Source: Sphingomonas sp. IW22
Lineage (GTDB): Bacteria > Pseudomonadota > Alphaproteobacteria > Sphingomonadales > Sphingomonadaceae
DNA: 64,000 nucleotides
Direction: 5' to 3'
Assembly (NCBI RefSeq): GCF_041321155.1
Contig: NZ_JBGGWB010000005.1
Span: forward strand, 62,001-126,000
The position numbers were made by a program, and so were the translations under genes. Position 1 is the first letter of the stretch; every line of letters begins with the position of its first letter. Shown in pieces: positions 27,800 to 36,978 of the stretch. Under the pieces are notes generated by a model. The model did not search any database, had not been told where the DNA came from, and worked only from the letters and a program-made list of their open reading frames with translations.

Positions 27800-28512
27800 T
27801 ACGCTTGTCCCCCAAGCAGCGTTTGCAGACAGCGCCATGCGTCGCGCTTTACCTGCGGATGCTTCAGCATGAAGCGCGGATGCGCGATTGCGAGTGCCTG
27901 CAGCTCTCGACCATGCGCTGTAATGCCATGCAACCCCCTTGGAACGGGAGCGCCGTCCGCCGTGAGCAACGCACGGCTCGTCGTATGGCCGACGATCAGC
28001 ACGGTGCGCGCGGGTGCCAACGCCATCAGCCGCCGGGCGCGATCGATCAGGTCGGGCAGCATGTCGTCCGACAGCGTGTCCGCCAAAGGTCGCGCCATGC
28101 ACAGCCCGGCGATCAGCGTATCCTCGCGCGATCGGCCGATGGACGAAAGGATGCGATCGAACATCGCCCCTTCGGTCCCACCGATCAGCGAATCGCCATT
28201 GGGCTGGTCGGTCAGCACGATCAGATCGGCGTCGCGCGGCCCTTCCGGCTGGATCGGCGTCGCGCCGCCCCATCCCCGTTCGGGGGCGGTTTCGCCCAGC
28301 CGCCAATCCCAGAAGGTCGCATAATCGCCCGGTGCGTCGGCGGGGGCGGTGTCGTTGGCGGGTTGCGCCGTTGCCGCTACGGCTGCGCGGGCGGGGCGAG
28401 CCTGCCAGTCGCGGGGATCGTCCTCGACCAGCGTGTCGACACCTGCGTCCTGCCACCATTCCAGCGCGCTGGCGGCAAGTTCATCCCATCGGTGGTATTG
28501 ATCGGCCCCCAT
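27799..28512 (-). CDS. Divergent uracil-DNA glycosylase superfamily protein
   Basis: 237 residues. The C-terminal motif HPRFMLKHPQVKRDAWRC is that of family-4-type uracil-DNA glycosylases (HPS/HPxxLLRxPxxKRxxW). The catalytic-loop region reads LIVLTDQPNGDSLIGGTEGA with MFDRILSSIG, where family 4 has GEAPG. The four Fe-S cysteines usual in family 4 are absent; only two Cys remain in the protein. The N-terminal third (HRWDELAASALEWWQDAGVD) is a lineage-specific extension with a Pro/Ala linker. It may be a glycosylase with altered specificity or an inactive relative. It is the first gene of the slt-moaB operon. Confidence 0.8.
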   Translation of the reverse strand: MGADQYHRWDELAASALEWWQDAGVDTLVEDDPRDWQARPARAAVAATAQPANDTAPADAPGDYATFWDWRLGETAPERGWGGATPIQPEGPRDADLIVLTDQPNGDSLIGGTEGAMFDRILSSIGRSREDTLIAGLCMARPLADTLSDDMLPDLIDRARRLMALAPARTVLIVGHTTSRALLTADGAPVPRGLHGITAHGRELQALAIAHPRFMLKHPQVKRDAWRCLQTLLGGQA

Positions 28513-28626
28513 GCCTAGCTAAAGCCATCGACTTGACCTTCGCGTCAATGTCGGTGCAGCGCTGGCCCGACAGGCCGTGGCGCGCACGCGACGATGCGGG
28601 GAACCGGCGGCGTACGGAGAGACCGA

Positions 28627-30288
28627 ATGAGCGAACGCGAATCGATGCCTTATGACGTGATGATCGTCGGCGCCGGGCCGGCGGGCCTGTCGGCGGCGAT
28701 CCGCCTGAAACAGATGGCGAATGAAGCAGGCAGCGAACTTGCCGTCTGTGTGCTGGAAAAGGGGTCGGAAGTCGGCGCACACATCCTGTCGGGTGCGGTG
28801 ATCGACCCGCGCGCGCTGGACGAATTGCTGCCCGAATGGCGCGAACAGGGCTGTTCGCTGGCGCAGACGCCTGTCACCGAGAATCATCACTGGGTCCTGT
28901 CTAAAACGGGCAAGCGCAATCTGCCCGAATTCGCCCTGCCGCCGTTCATGCACAATGACGGGTGCTACACCGGGTCGCTCGGCAATCTGTGTCGCTGGCT
29001 GGCCGAACAGGCCGAGGGGCTGGGCGTCGAGATCTTCCCCGGCTTCGCTGCCGCCGAGGTGCTGTTCAATGACGACGGATCGGTCAAGGGCGTGGCGACC
29101 GGCGACATGGGCGTCGCACGCGATGGCACGCACAAGCCCGACTGGCAGCCTGGGCTGGAGCTTCACGCGCGCTATACCTTTTTCGCGGAGGGCGTGCGCG
29201 GGCATCTGTCCAAGGAACTGATGCGCCTGTTCGACCTGCGCGCCAATTGCGATCCGCAGGTTTACGGGCTGGGCGTCAAGGAATTGTGGGACGTCGACCC
29301 CGCAAAGCACGTGCCCGGCCGCGTCATCCATACGCAGGGCTGGCCGCTGTCCGAAACCGCCGGGTCGAATGGCGGCGGCTTCATCTATCATCAGGCCAAC
29401 GGACAGGTGGCGCTGGGCTATGTCACCTGGCTGAACTACCGCAATCCGTATCTGTCGCCGTTTCAGGAAATGCAGCGGTGGAAGACCCATCCCGAAATCG
29501 CCGCGCTGCTGGCCGGGGGCAAGCGCGTTTCATACGGCGCGCGTGCGATCAACGACGGTGGGTTCCAGTCGGTGCCCAAGCTGACCTTCCCCGGCGGTGC
29601 GCTGATCGGCTGTTCGGCGGGCTTCCTGAACGTGCCGCGGATCAAGGGCACGCATACCGCGATGAAATCGGGCATGATGGCCGCCGAGGCTGCCTTCGCC
29701 GCCGTGCAGGCCGATCGCCGCGCCGATGAGCTGACCGACTATACCGCCGCTTATGAGACGAGCTGGGTGCACGAGGAATTGCGCCGCGTTCGCAACGTCG
29801 TGCCGCTGGTCAAGAAATATGGCGACTTCATCGGATCGGGCATGTCGGGCGTGACGATGTGGATGGAGCATTGGGGCATGAAGATGCCCTTCACCCTGCA
29901 TCACAAGCCCGACCATGAGAGCCTTTGGGGCAAGAACGAGGTTCAGCCGATCGACTATCCCAAGCCCGACGGTGTGCTGACGTTCGACCGGCTGTCGTCG
30001 GTGTTCATTTCGAACACCAATCATGAGGAGGATCAGCCGGTCCACCTGACGCTGAAAGACCCCGCCGTGCCGATCGCGCACAACCTGCCCTTGTATGACG
30101 AACCGGCGCAGCGTTACTGTCCCGCCGGCGTGTACGAAGTAGTGGGCGAGGAGGAGGGCGATCCGAAATTCGTGATCAACGCCCAGAACTGCGTCCACTG
30201 CAAGACGTGCGACATCAAGGACCCGACCCAGAACATCAACTGGGTCGTGCCGGAAGGTGGCGGAGGGCCGAATTATCCGAACATGTGA
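28627..30288 (+). CDS. Electron transfer flavoprotein-ubiquinone oxidoreductase
   Basis: 553 residues from ATG 28627 after GGAGAG. The FAD-binding motif [20 protein letters not shown] opens the protein. Quinone- and membrane-contact segments follow (GNLCRWLAEQAEGLGVEIFP; KKYGDFIGSGMSG). The C-terminal Fe-S domain has FVINAQNCVHCKTCDIKDPT with QNINW, ligands of the [4Fe-4S] cluster together with the Cys in QRYCPAGVYE. The enzyme passes electrons from ETF (beta-oxidation and amino-acid dehydrogenases) to ubiquinone at the inner membrane. The 3' end overlaps the following TPR gene by 32 bases. Confidence 0.97.
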   Translation: MSERESMPYDVMIVGAGPAGLSAAIRLKQMANEAGSELAVCVLEKGSEVGAHILSGAVIDPRALDELLPEWREQGCSLAQTPVTENHHWVLSKTGKRNLPEFALPPFMHNDGCYTGSLGNLCRWLAEQAEGLGVEIFPGFAAAEVLFNDDGSVKGVATGDMGVARDGTHKPDWQPGLELHARYTFFAEGVRGHLSKELMRLFDLRANCDPQVYGLGVKELWDVDPAKHVPGRVIHTQGWPLSETAGSNGGGFIYHQANGQVALGYVTWLNYRNPYLSPFQEMQRWKTHPEIAALLAGGKRVSYGARAINDGGFQSVPKLTFPGGALIGCSAGFLNVPRIKGTHTAMKSGMMAAEAAFAAVQADRRADELTDYTAAYETSWVHEELRRVRNVVPLVKKYGDFIGSGMSGVTMWMEHWGMKMPFTLHHKPDHESLWGKNEVQPIDYPKPDGVLTFDRLSSVFISNTNHEEDQPVHLTLKDPAVPIAHNLPLYDEPAQRYCPAGVYEVVGEEEGDPKFVINAQNCVHCKTCDIKDPTQNINWVVPEGGGGPNYPNM

Positions 30289-31900
30289 TCGCCTGATCGT
30301 CCTTGCCGCGCTGATCGCCGCGCCGGTGGTCCCCGTGCTGGCCGCCGACCCGCCGCGCGGCGGGGAATTGTCGGCCTATGTCCGTGCGCGGGCCGCCGAT
30401 GCGGAAGGGGCGGCCGATGTGGCGGCGCACGGCTATGCACTGGCGCTGGCTGCCGATCCGGGGAATGAAGTCATTGCGATCCGCGCCTTTCGCGAAGCGC
30501 TGGCCGTCGGCGACATGGCGCTCGCGCGCCGTGCGCTGTCGGTGCTGGAGGCATCGAACGTCGCGCCTGCCGATGGTGCCTTGTTGCGCTTTGCCGATCA
30601 TGTCGCGGCGCGTCGCTGGGATGCGGCCCGGGCCAGCGCGGACCGGATCGGGCAGGGGCCGCTGGATTTCGTGGGGCCGGTGCTGAATGCCTGGCTGACG
30701 CTCGAGACGCGGACGGGCGATCCGCTGGCGGTGCTGGACGCTGGCGAGGGCAATGCCATTTCGCGCCGCTATTCGAACGAAGCGCGGGCGCTGCTCCAGA
30801 TCGCAAGCGGTCAGAGCGACGCGGCGAAGCAGACGCTTCAGACGATGCTGGCCAGCGATCAGGGCAGCCTGGACCTGAGAATAGCGGCCGCACGTCTGTT
30901 TGCCGGACGCGGGGACAAGGGGACCGCACGCGCGCTGCTGGCGGGCAACGACCCGCTGATCGTCGCCCAGCGAGAGGCATTGGGGCGCGGTGAAAAGGCC
31001 GATGCCGCATTCGGCGCCGCGACGCTGTTCGTCCGGCTGGCCGGGGATTTGTCGACCGACGACGAACCCTCCCCGCTGGTCGTGCTGCTGACGCGCGCGG
31101 CGCTGCTGCTCGATCCATCGAACGACCGTGCGACACTGTTGCTGGCACAGGCGCTGTCGAATGACGGCGCGGGTGCGCGGGCGCTGGCGCTGATCGACAG
31201 GGTCCGGCCGCGCAGCCCGTTTCATCCGCTGGCGGAGCGGTTGCGTATCGGCATCTTCGAGCGAACAGGCGACACCGATGCCGCCGTTCAGCTTGCCGCG
31301 CGCTTTTCGGCGGCACGGGACGCGACGGCGGACGACGCCCGCACCTTGGGCGACCTGTTGGTTTCCTCCGACCGTTATGCCGAAGCAGCCGATGCCTATG
31401 CCACCGCCATGGCGCGCGATCCCGACGGCGCGGACTGGGTGCTGAACCTGCAACGTGGCGGCGCACTGGAACAGGCGGGCCGTTTCGACGAAGCGTTGCC
31501 CTTTTTGCGCCGCGCGGTCGAACTGGCGCCCGATGAGCCGGTGGCACTGAATTATCTGGGCTATGCTCAGGTGGAGCGCGGCATGAACCTGCCCGACGCG
31601 CAGGCGCTGCTGGAAAAGGCGCGGCGGCTGAAGCCCGACGATCCGTCGATCACCGATTCGCTTGCCTGGGCCTATGTCCAGCGCGGGCAGGTGGCAAAGG
31701 CGCTGCCGCTTCTGGAACAGGCGGTCGTTGCCGAGCCGGGCGATGTCGAGATCAACGAGCATCTGGGCGATGCCTATTGGGCGGCGGGGCGGCGATATGA
31801 GGCGCGCTATGCCTGGCGTGCGGCGTCGGTTCATGCCGGTGACGAGGACAAGGCGCGACTGGCCGCCAAGCTGGAGCATGGCGTCGACGCCGCACGCTGA
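30257..31900 (+). CDS. Exported TPR-repeat protein
   Basis: 547 residues. The only plausible start upstream of the signal peptide is GTG 30257, which lies inside the preceding gene (32-base overlap). RLIVLAALIAAPVVPVLAAD is a Sec signal. The mature protein is Ala-rich and helical throughout, with recognisable tetratricopeptide repeats in the C-terminal 200 residues (LGDLLVSSDRYAEAADAYAT, FLRRAVELAPDEPVALNYLG, LEQAVVAEPGDVEINEHLGD). Similar proteins sit in the alphaproteobacterial cell envelope, but the function here is unknown. ispE begins two bases after the stop, so the transcript probably continues into it. Confidence 0.85.
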   Translation: MAEGRIIRTCDRLIVLAALIAAPVVPVLAADPPRGGELSAYVRARAADAEGAADVAAHGYALALAADPGNEVIAIRAFREALAVGDMALARRALSVLEASNVAPADGALLRFADHVAARRWDAARASADRIGQGPLDFVGPVLNAWLTLETRTGDPLAVLDAGEGNAISRRYSNEARALLQIASGQSDAAKQTLQTMLASDQGSLDLRIAAARLFAGRGDKGTARALLAGNDPLIVAQREALGRGEKADAAFGAATLFVRLAGDLSTDDEPSPLVVLLTRAALLLDPSNDRATLLLAQALSNDGAGARALALIDRVRPRSPFHPLAERLRIGIFERTGDTDAAVQLAARFSAARDATADDARTLGDLLVSSDRYAEAADAYATAMARDPDGADWVLNLQRGGALEQAGRFDEALPFLRRAVELAPDEPVALNYLGYAQVERGMNLPDAQALLEKARRLKPDDPSITDSLAWAYVQRGQVAKALPLLEQAVVAEPGDVEINEHLGDAYWAAGRRYEARYAWRAASVHAGDEDKARLAAKLEHGVDAAR

Positions 31901-31901
31901 C

Positions 31902-32726
31902 ATGATCGAGGAAGCTGCCCCCGCCAAGCTGAACCTGGCGCTGCATGTGCGTGCGCGTCGGCCCGACGGCTATCACGAACTGGAGACGCTGTTTGCCTTT
32001 GTGGCCGATGGCGACACCATCCGCCTCGACCCCGCAGGGCCTGCCGGCCTGACCATCACCGGTCCTTTTGCGCAGGGTCTGGTGGGGGAGGGGGACAATC
32101 TGGTGCTGCGGGCCGAACGCCTGTTCGGCGAGCGGATCAAGCCGGTGCCGCGCGCGGCGATCGAGCTGGTCAAGCGGCTGCCGGTCGCGTCCGGCATTGG
32201 CGGCGGTTCTGCCGATGCGGCGGCGACGCTGCGTGCGCTGGCGCGGGCGCATGGCGTAGCGACTGATGATGCGCGGCTGTTCGAATGTGCGGCGGCCCTG
32301 GGTTCGGACGTGCCCGCATGTCTGCTGGGGCGCGCGGCAGTCGGGCGCGGACGGGGCGAGCGGCTGGAACCGTTGCCCGCATTGCCGCCCATGCCGGTCC
32401 TGCTGGTCAATCCGGGCGTGCCGGTTTCCACGGCGGCGGTGTTCGCGCGGTGGGACGGTGTGGATCGCGGCCCGATCGGCGCCGGAGGTGCCCTGGAATC
32501 GGCCTTGGCCGGCCGCAACGATTTGGAGCCGCCGGCGCGCGCCATTGCGCCGGTGGTGGCGGATGTTCTGGCGTTGCTGGCTGCACAGCCGGGCGTGAAG
32601 CTGGCGCGTATGTCAGGCTCGGGTGCCACCTGTTTTGCGATGTTTGATGACGGCGACGCATGTCACGGCGCTGCGGCGGCGCTGGATGGGCGCGGGTGGT
32701 GGTGTCTCGAAACGGCACTCGCGTGA
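31902..32726 (+). CDS. ispE: 4-diphosphocytidyl-2-C-methyl-D-erythritol kinase
   Basis: 274 residues. AAPAKLNLALHVRARRPDGY and HELETLF form the substrate-binding N-terminus; PVASGIGGGSADAAATLRAL is the GHMP-kinase ATP motif; ARMSGSGATCFAMFD is the C-terminal GSGAT motif. It phosphorylates CDP-methylerythritol in the MEP pathway to isoprenoids, including the carotenoids and hopanoids common in sphingomonads. Overlapping or near-zero gaps link it to the ETF-QO and TPR genes. Confidence 0.96.
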   Translation: MIEEAAPAKLNLALHVRARRPDGYHELETLFAFVADGDTIRLDPAGPAGLTITGPFAQGLVGEGDNLVLRAERLFGERIKPVPRAAIELVKRLPVASGIGGGSADAAATLRALARAHGVATDDARLFECAAALGSDVPACLLGRAAVGRGRGERLEPLPALPPMPVLLVNPGVPVSTAAVFARWDGVDRGPIGAGGALESALAGRNDLEPPARAIAPVVADVLALLAAQPGVKLARMSGSGATCFAMFDDGDACHGAAAALDGRGWWCLETALA

Positions 32727-32842
32727 CAGTTTGTGTCTCATATCAGGACTTCTGATGTCATTTCGCTCTGGACGAATCGTTCGGCACGATCTTTGCTGGC
32801 CGTTGCTATAGCGGGCCGTACGCCAGGAGCGGATCGCCTGTC

Positions 32843-32871
32843 GGTGGCCGGGCCCCTTGGGTCCCGCCACC
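32843..32871. repeat. GC-rich hairpin in the ispE downstream gap
   Basis: In the 197-base gap after ispE, GGTGGCCGGG (32843-32852) pairs with CCCGCCACC (32863-32871) with one bulged C. Short flanking arms (GCGGA near 32829, TCCGC at 32873-32877) could extend the structure. There is no T run, so it is not a standard terminator. It could be a 5' leader of the next gene, a small RNA or an attenuated terminator. No known riboswitch core was recognised. Confidence 0.35.
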
Positions 32872-32923
32872 TTCCGCAGGGGAGCGGCGTGACAGCGGCG
32901 CCCTGAGCGGGCATTTGGGCAGC

Positions 32924-33676
32924 ATGGCCGACCAAGCACATCCCCCCGCCATTTCAATTGAAGGCAAAGCCGATACGCTGCTGCTGTGCGACCACGCGTC
33001 CGACCGCGTGCCGGACGGCGTCGATCTGGGCGTCCCGGCCGAGGTCCTGGGGATGCATGTCGCGGTCGATATCGGCGCTGAGCCGCTGACGCGCGCGCTG
33101 GCGGCGCGGCTTGATGCGCCCGCGATGCTGGCCACGGTTTCCCGGCTGGTGATCGACCTGCACCGCGAACCCGATCACCCCGCGCTGGTGCCGGTCGAAA
33201 GCGACGGCATCCCCGTGCCGGGTAATGAACGGGCGGATCGTTTTGAGCGGATTACCCGGTTCCACGCGCCCTATCACGCGGCGGTTTCGCGCTGCGTCGC
33301 CGAGCTTCGCCCGCGCCTGATCGTTGCGATCCACAGCTTTACCCAGCAATTGCAGTCGGGCGGCCAGCCGCCCCGGACGCTGGAGGCGGGCATCCTGTAC
33401 AACCGCGATGACCGTGCCGCGCGCGTGATGATCGCGGAACTGCGCGAGCAGGGTATCGAGACCGGTGACAATGCGCCCTATTCGGGACGACTGCTGAACG
33501 CGACGCTCAACCGCCATGGCGAGGCACAGGGCATTGCCTGTGTCTCGATCGAGGTTCGCAACGACCTGATCGCCGATGCGGCGGGCGTGGCGCACTGGTG
33601 CGAGTTGCTGGCGCCGATGATCGTGAAGGCGCGCGATGCGGTGGAGCGCCCGCCGATTGCACAGGGTCGCCCATGA
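32924..33676 (+). CDS. N-formylglutamate amidohydrolase family protein
   Basis: 250 residues from ATG 32924. Family hallmarks of PF05013 are DTLLLCDHASDRVPDGVDLG at the start, HVAVDIGAEPLTRALAARLD, LVIDLHREPDHPALVPVESD, the metal-site segment RLIVAIHSFTQ and the C-terminal GIACVSIEVRNDLI. Classical members hydrolyse N-formyl-L-glutamate at the end of histidine degradation (HutG), but no other hut gene is nearby and related sphingomonad paralogues have unproven substrates. The stop overlaps the start of nnr (ATGA), so these are co-translated. Confidence 0.85.
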   Translation: MADQAHPPAISIEGKADTLLLCDHASDRVPDGVDLGVPAEVLGMHVAVDIGAEPLTRALAARLDAPAMLATVSRLVIDLHREPDHPALVPVESDGIPVPGNERADRFERITRFHAPYHAAVSRCVAELRPRLIVAIHSFTQQLQSGGQPPRTLEAGILYNRDDRAARVMIAELREQGIETGDNAPYSGRLLNATLNRHGEAQGIACVSIEVRNDLIADAAGVAHWCELLAPMIVKARDAVERPPIAQGRP

Positions 33677-35040
33677 TGATCCCGGCGGGCGCCCCCATCG
33701 TTACCGCAGACGCCATGCGCGCCGCCGAAGCCGCCTGTTTCGCGAGTGGCGCGACGCAGCACGAGTTGATGGCACGCGCCGGCGCGGCGGTTGCGCGCGA
33801 AGCAGCGCGGTTCGCCACCGGTCAGCCGGTGCTGGTGCTGGCGGGGCCGGGTAATAATGGCGGTGACGGCTTCGCCGCTGCCCGCGTGCTGGGCAAGATG
33901 GGCCTGGCCGTGACGGTTGCGACGCTGGGCCATGATTGGCACGGCGCAGCAGAGGCGATGCGCGCAGACTGGTCCGGGCCGACAGTGCCGCTGTCGCAAG
34001 CGCCGGAGCGCCCGCTGATCGTCGACGGACTGTTCGGCATCGGCTTGTCGCGGCCGATCGAGGGCGATGTGGCGGCGGCGATCCTGAAGCTGCGGGACGC
34101 CGCGCGGTTCGTGCTGGCGATCGACATTGCATCGGGAGTGGATGCCGACACTGGCGCCGCAGCCGGGGCGGTGTTGCGCGCCGATGCCACGCTGGCGCTG
34201 GGTGCCCTAAAGCGCGGCCATGTGCAGGGTGCGGGGCTGAGCGCGAGCGGAGCCTTGCTGCTCGACCCGATCGGCATTCCGGTCGAAAGCGGCGTGGGGA
34301 TGCTGGGCCGCCCGCGCATGGCTGCGCCGGGTAGCGACGATCACAAATATACGCGCGGACTGGTCGGTATTCAGGGCGGCGCGATGGCGGGCGCGTCCCG
34401 ACTGGCCGCGGCGGCGGCGGCGCGCGGCGGGGCGGGCTATGTCGTGCTGGCCAGCGACGATGCGCGCGTGCCGTTCGATGCGGTGGTCCATCGCGAGACT
34501 ATCGACGCGGAGAAGGCGGCGGCGGTGCTGATCGGGCCGGGTCTTGGCCGCGACGCCGCCGCGCGGGGTGTGGTTGGTGAGTGGCTGGTGAGCCACCGGC
34601 CACTGGTGCTGGACGGCGATGCGCTGGCGCTGCTGTCGGTGGAAGCGCTCGCTGCCCGGACCACGCCGACGATCCTGACACCCCATGGCGGCGAGTTCGA
34701 GCGGCTGTTCGGCCCGGTCGATGGCGACAGGATCGCCGCGACGCTCGACGCGGCGCGCGCCAGTGGTGCCGTCATTATCCACAAGGGCGCGGCTACGATC
34801 ATCGCCGCCCCTGACGGTCGCGCATGGGTCGCGCATCCTTCCTCCTGGCTGTCGACGGCGGGGACGGGGGACGTGCTGGCCGGGCTGGTTGCCGCGCGGC
34901 TGGCGGTGGTGGGTGAGCCGGTTCGTGCCGCGCAAGAGGCGGTGTGGCTGCATGCCCGCGCGGCAAGGCTTGCGGGACCGGCGCTGGTCGCCGATGACCT
35001 GCCGATGCATATCCCGACTGCGATCGCCGAATGTCTGTGA
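33673..35040 (+). CDS. nnr: Bifunctional NAD(P)H-hydrate epimerase / ADP-dependent dehydratase
   Basis: 455 residues, two fused repair domains. N-terminal YjeF_N epimerase (about 1-200): ATQHELMARAGAAVAREAAR, the phosphate-binding VLVLAGPGNNGGDGFAAAR, and VLAIDIASGVDADTGAA. C-terminal ribokinase-like NnrD dehydratase (about 215-455): AAAVLIGPGLGRD, PLVLDGDALALL, TILTPHGGEFERLFG and the ADP motif STAGTGDVLAGLVAAR. It repairs NAD(P)H damaged by hydration. It starts within the upstream stop and overlaps the downstream methyltransferase by 10 bases. Confidence 0.96.
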   Translation: MMIPAGAPIVTADAMRAAEAACFASGATQHELMARAGAAVAREAARFATGQPVLVLAGPGNNGGDGFAAARVLGKMGLAVTVATLGHDWHGAAEAMRADWSGPTVPLSQAPERPLIVDGLFGIGLSRPIEGDVAAAILKLRDAARFVLAIDIASGVDADTGAAAGAVLRADATLALGALKRGHVQGAGLSASGALLLDPIGIPVESGVGMLGRPRMAAPGSDDHKYTRGLVGIQGGAMAGASRLAAAAAARGGAGYVVLASDDARVPFDAVVHRETIDAEKAAAVLIGPGLGRDAAARGVVGEWLVSHRPLVLDGDALALLSVEALAARTTPTILTPHGGEFERLFGPVDGDRIAATLDAARASGAVIIHKGAATIIAAPDGRAWVAHPSSWLSTAGTGDVLAGLVAARLAVVGEPVRAAQEAVWLHARAARLAGPALVADDLPMHIPTAIAECL

Positions 35041-36230
35041 GCGAAGAAGAAATCATCCGCGTCGCCGCGCGGGGTGAGGGCGTGACCGCTAGCGGGCGCC
35101 ACGTGCCGCTGGCCGCACCGGGCGATCAGGTGCTGGGCGATGGCAGTGTGGTGCCCGGCGTGCATCGACAGGTGCCGCCATGCCGCCACTATCCGGAATG
35201 TGGCGGGTGCCAGCTCCAGCATCTGGATGACGCGGCCTATGGCCGGTATCTGTCCGACCGGGTGATCGGCGGGTTGCAGGCGCAGGGGCTGGAGGCAGAG
35301 GTTCGCGCGCCGATCATCAGCCCGCCGCGCACGCGCCGCCGCGCGACGCTTCATGCCGAACGGCACGGGCGGCAGGTGCATCTGGGCTTTACCCAGGCAA
35401 AGAGCCACCAGCTGATCGACCTTGACGAATGCTGGGTACTGACGCCCGAACTGTTCGCGCTGATCCAGCCGCTGCGGGGCCTGCTGGCGGCGCAACTGCC
35501 CGCATCGGGGCGGATCGACGTGCATCTGACGCTGGCGGATCAGGGTATCGACGTGCTGCTGAAGGGGCGGCTGGCCGACGGGCTTGCCGCGACGGAGGCG
35601 ATTACCGGCTTTGCCCGCCGCCACAATCTGGCGAGGCTGTCGATCGACGATGCTTATGGGCCGGAAGCTCGCTGGGCGCCGGAGCCGGTGACGGTCACGC
35701 TGGGCGGTGTCGCGGTGCCGCTGCCGCCGGGTGCGTTCCTGCAAGCCACGCGTGAGGGGGAGGCGGCGCTGGTTCAGGCCGCGCGCGCGATCGTTGGCGA
35801 TGCGCGCAACGTGGCCGATCTGTTCGCGGGGTTGGGCACCTTTGCGCTGGGCATGCCCGCATCGGCGCGGGTCTATGCCGGGGAGGGGGCGCGGGAAGCG
35901 ATCCTGTCGCTGAAAGCTGCGGCGGCGCAGGCGGGGCGGATGATCTTTGCCGATCACCGCGACCTGTTCCGCCGGCCGTTGATGGCCGAGGAACTGAACC
36001 GGTTCGACGCCGTGATCCTCGACCCGCCGCGCGCGGGCGCGCGCGAACAGGCAGCGACGCTGGCGGGCTGCGCGGTGCCGCGCATCGCCTATGTCTCGTG
36101 CAATCCCAGCAGCTTTGCACGCGATGCAAAGGCGATGTGCGAGGGCGGCTATCGGCTGGACTGGGTGCAGCCGGTGGGACAATTCACATGGTCAACGCAT
36201 GTCGAACTGGTGGCCAGTTTCAGCCGCTGA
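35031..36230 (+). CDS. 23S rRNA (uracil-5-)-methyltransferase, RlmD/RumA family
   Basis: 399 residues. Only a shortened TRAM-like N-terminus is present ([20 protein letters not shown]). The [4Fe-4S] ligands are in [17 protein letters not shown], with a fourth Cys near DECWVL. The Rossmann methyltransferase core has [28 protein letters not shown] and the catalytic-Cys loop [17 protein letters not shown]. The family methylates C5 of a uridine in 23S rRNA using SAM. Which position (1939 or 747) cannot be told. It overlaps nnr and ends convergent with truA by 11 bases. Confidence 0.9.
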   Translation: MSVSEEEIIRVAARGEGVTASGRHVPLAAPGDQVLGDGSVVPGVHRQVPPCRHYPECGGCQLQHLDDAAYGRYLSDRVIGGLQAQGLEAEVRAPIISPPRTRRRATLHAERHGRQVHLGFTQAKSHQLIDLDECWVLTPELFALIQPLRGLLAAQLPASGRIDVHLTLADQGIDVLLKGRLADGLAATEAITGFARRHNLARLSIDDAYGPEARWAPEPVTVTLGGVAVPLPPGAFLQATREGEAALVQAARAIVGDARNVADLFAGLGTFALGMPASARVYAGEGAREAILSLKAAAAQAGRMIFADHRDLFRRPLMAEELNRFDAVILDPPRAGAREQAATLAGCAVPRIAYVSCNPSSFARDAKAMCEGGYRLDWVQPVGQFTWSTHVELVASFSR

Positions 36231-36978
36231 CCGCTGCTGCCGGATAATCGGCGCTGAGGAAATAGAGGCCATCGGGCGGCGCGTTCAGGCCCAGCGCGCC
36301 GCGATCGTGCGCGGCCAGCGCGGCACCCATGTCGTCGGGCGTCCATCGCCCCTGTCCGACCAGCGACAGGCACCCGACCATCGAGCGGACCTGATGGTGC
36401 AGGAACGACCGGGCGGACGCGAACACGCGGATCAGGTCGCCGTCGGCCACCACGTCCAGCCGGTCCAGCGTCCGCATCGGGCTGTCCGCCTGACAATGGG
36501 CGGAGCGAAAGGTGGTGAAATCATGCCGCCCCACCAGCTGCGCCGCGCCCGCCGCCATGGCCGCCACGTCCAGCGGCGGCACAACGCGCCATGCGAACCC
36601 GGCTTCGACCGTCAGCGGCGCGCGGCGCGCCCGGATGCGATATTCATAATGGCGCGCCACGCACGAAAAGCGGGCGTGCCAGTCGTCGGGCACCACCTCG
36701 CATGCCAATACCGCCACCGGATGCGGCCGCAGCTTGGCGTTCAGCGCCTCCATAAGGCGAAAGGGCGCGAACGGCTTTTCGATATCGCAATGTGCGCGCA
36801 TCCCCAGCGCATGGACGCCGGTGTCGGTGCGCCCGGCGGCATGGACCAGCACATCCTCCCCCGTCACGGCATGGGCGGCATCCTCCACCGCCTGCTGCAC
36901 GCTTGGCCCGTGCGCCTGATGCTGCCAACCCATGAAGGGGCGGCCGTCCCATTCGATCGTTAGGGCAAAGCGCGTCAC
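36220..36978 (-). CDS. truA: tRNA pseudouridine(38-40) synthase TruA
   Basis: 252 residues from a GTG start that overlaps the fmt stop (GTGA). [20 protein letters not shown] is the N-terminal strand, and the catalytic Asp is in [14 protein letters not shown]. The substrate-binding [18 protein letters not shown] and the C-terminal [13 protein letters not shown] with [10 protein letters not shown] are conserved. It isomerises uridines in the anticodon stem-loop. It is coupled to fmt, a common proteobacterial pairing. Confidence 0.97.
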   Translation of the reverse strand: MTRFALTIEWDGRPFMGWQHQAHGPSVQQAVEDAAHAVTGEDVLVHAAGRTDTGVHALGMRAHCDIEKPFAPFRLMEALNAKLRPHPVAVLACEVVPDDWHARFSCVARHYEYRIRARRAPLTVEAGFAWRVVPPLDVAAMAAGAAQLVGRHDFTTFRSAHCQADSPMRTLDRLDVVADGDLIRVFASARSFLHHQVRSMVGCLSLVGQGRWTPDDMGAALAAHDRGALGLNAPPDGLYFLSADYPAAAVSG

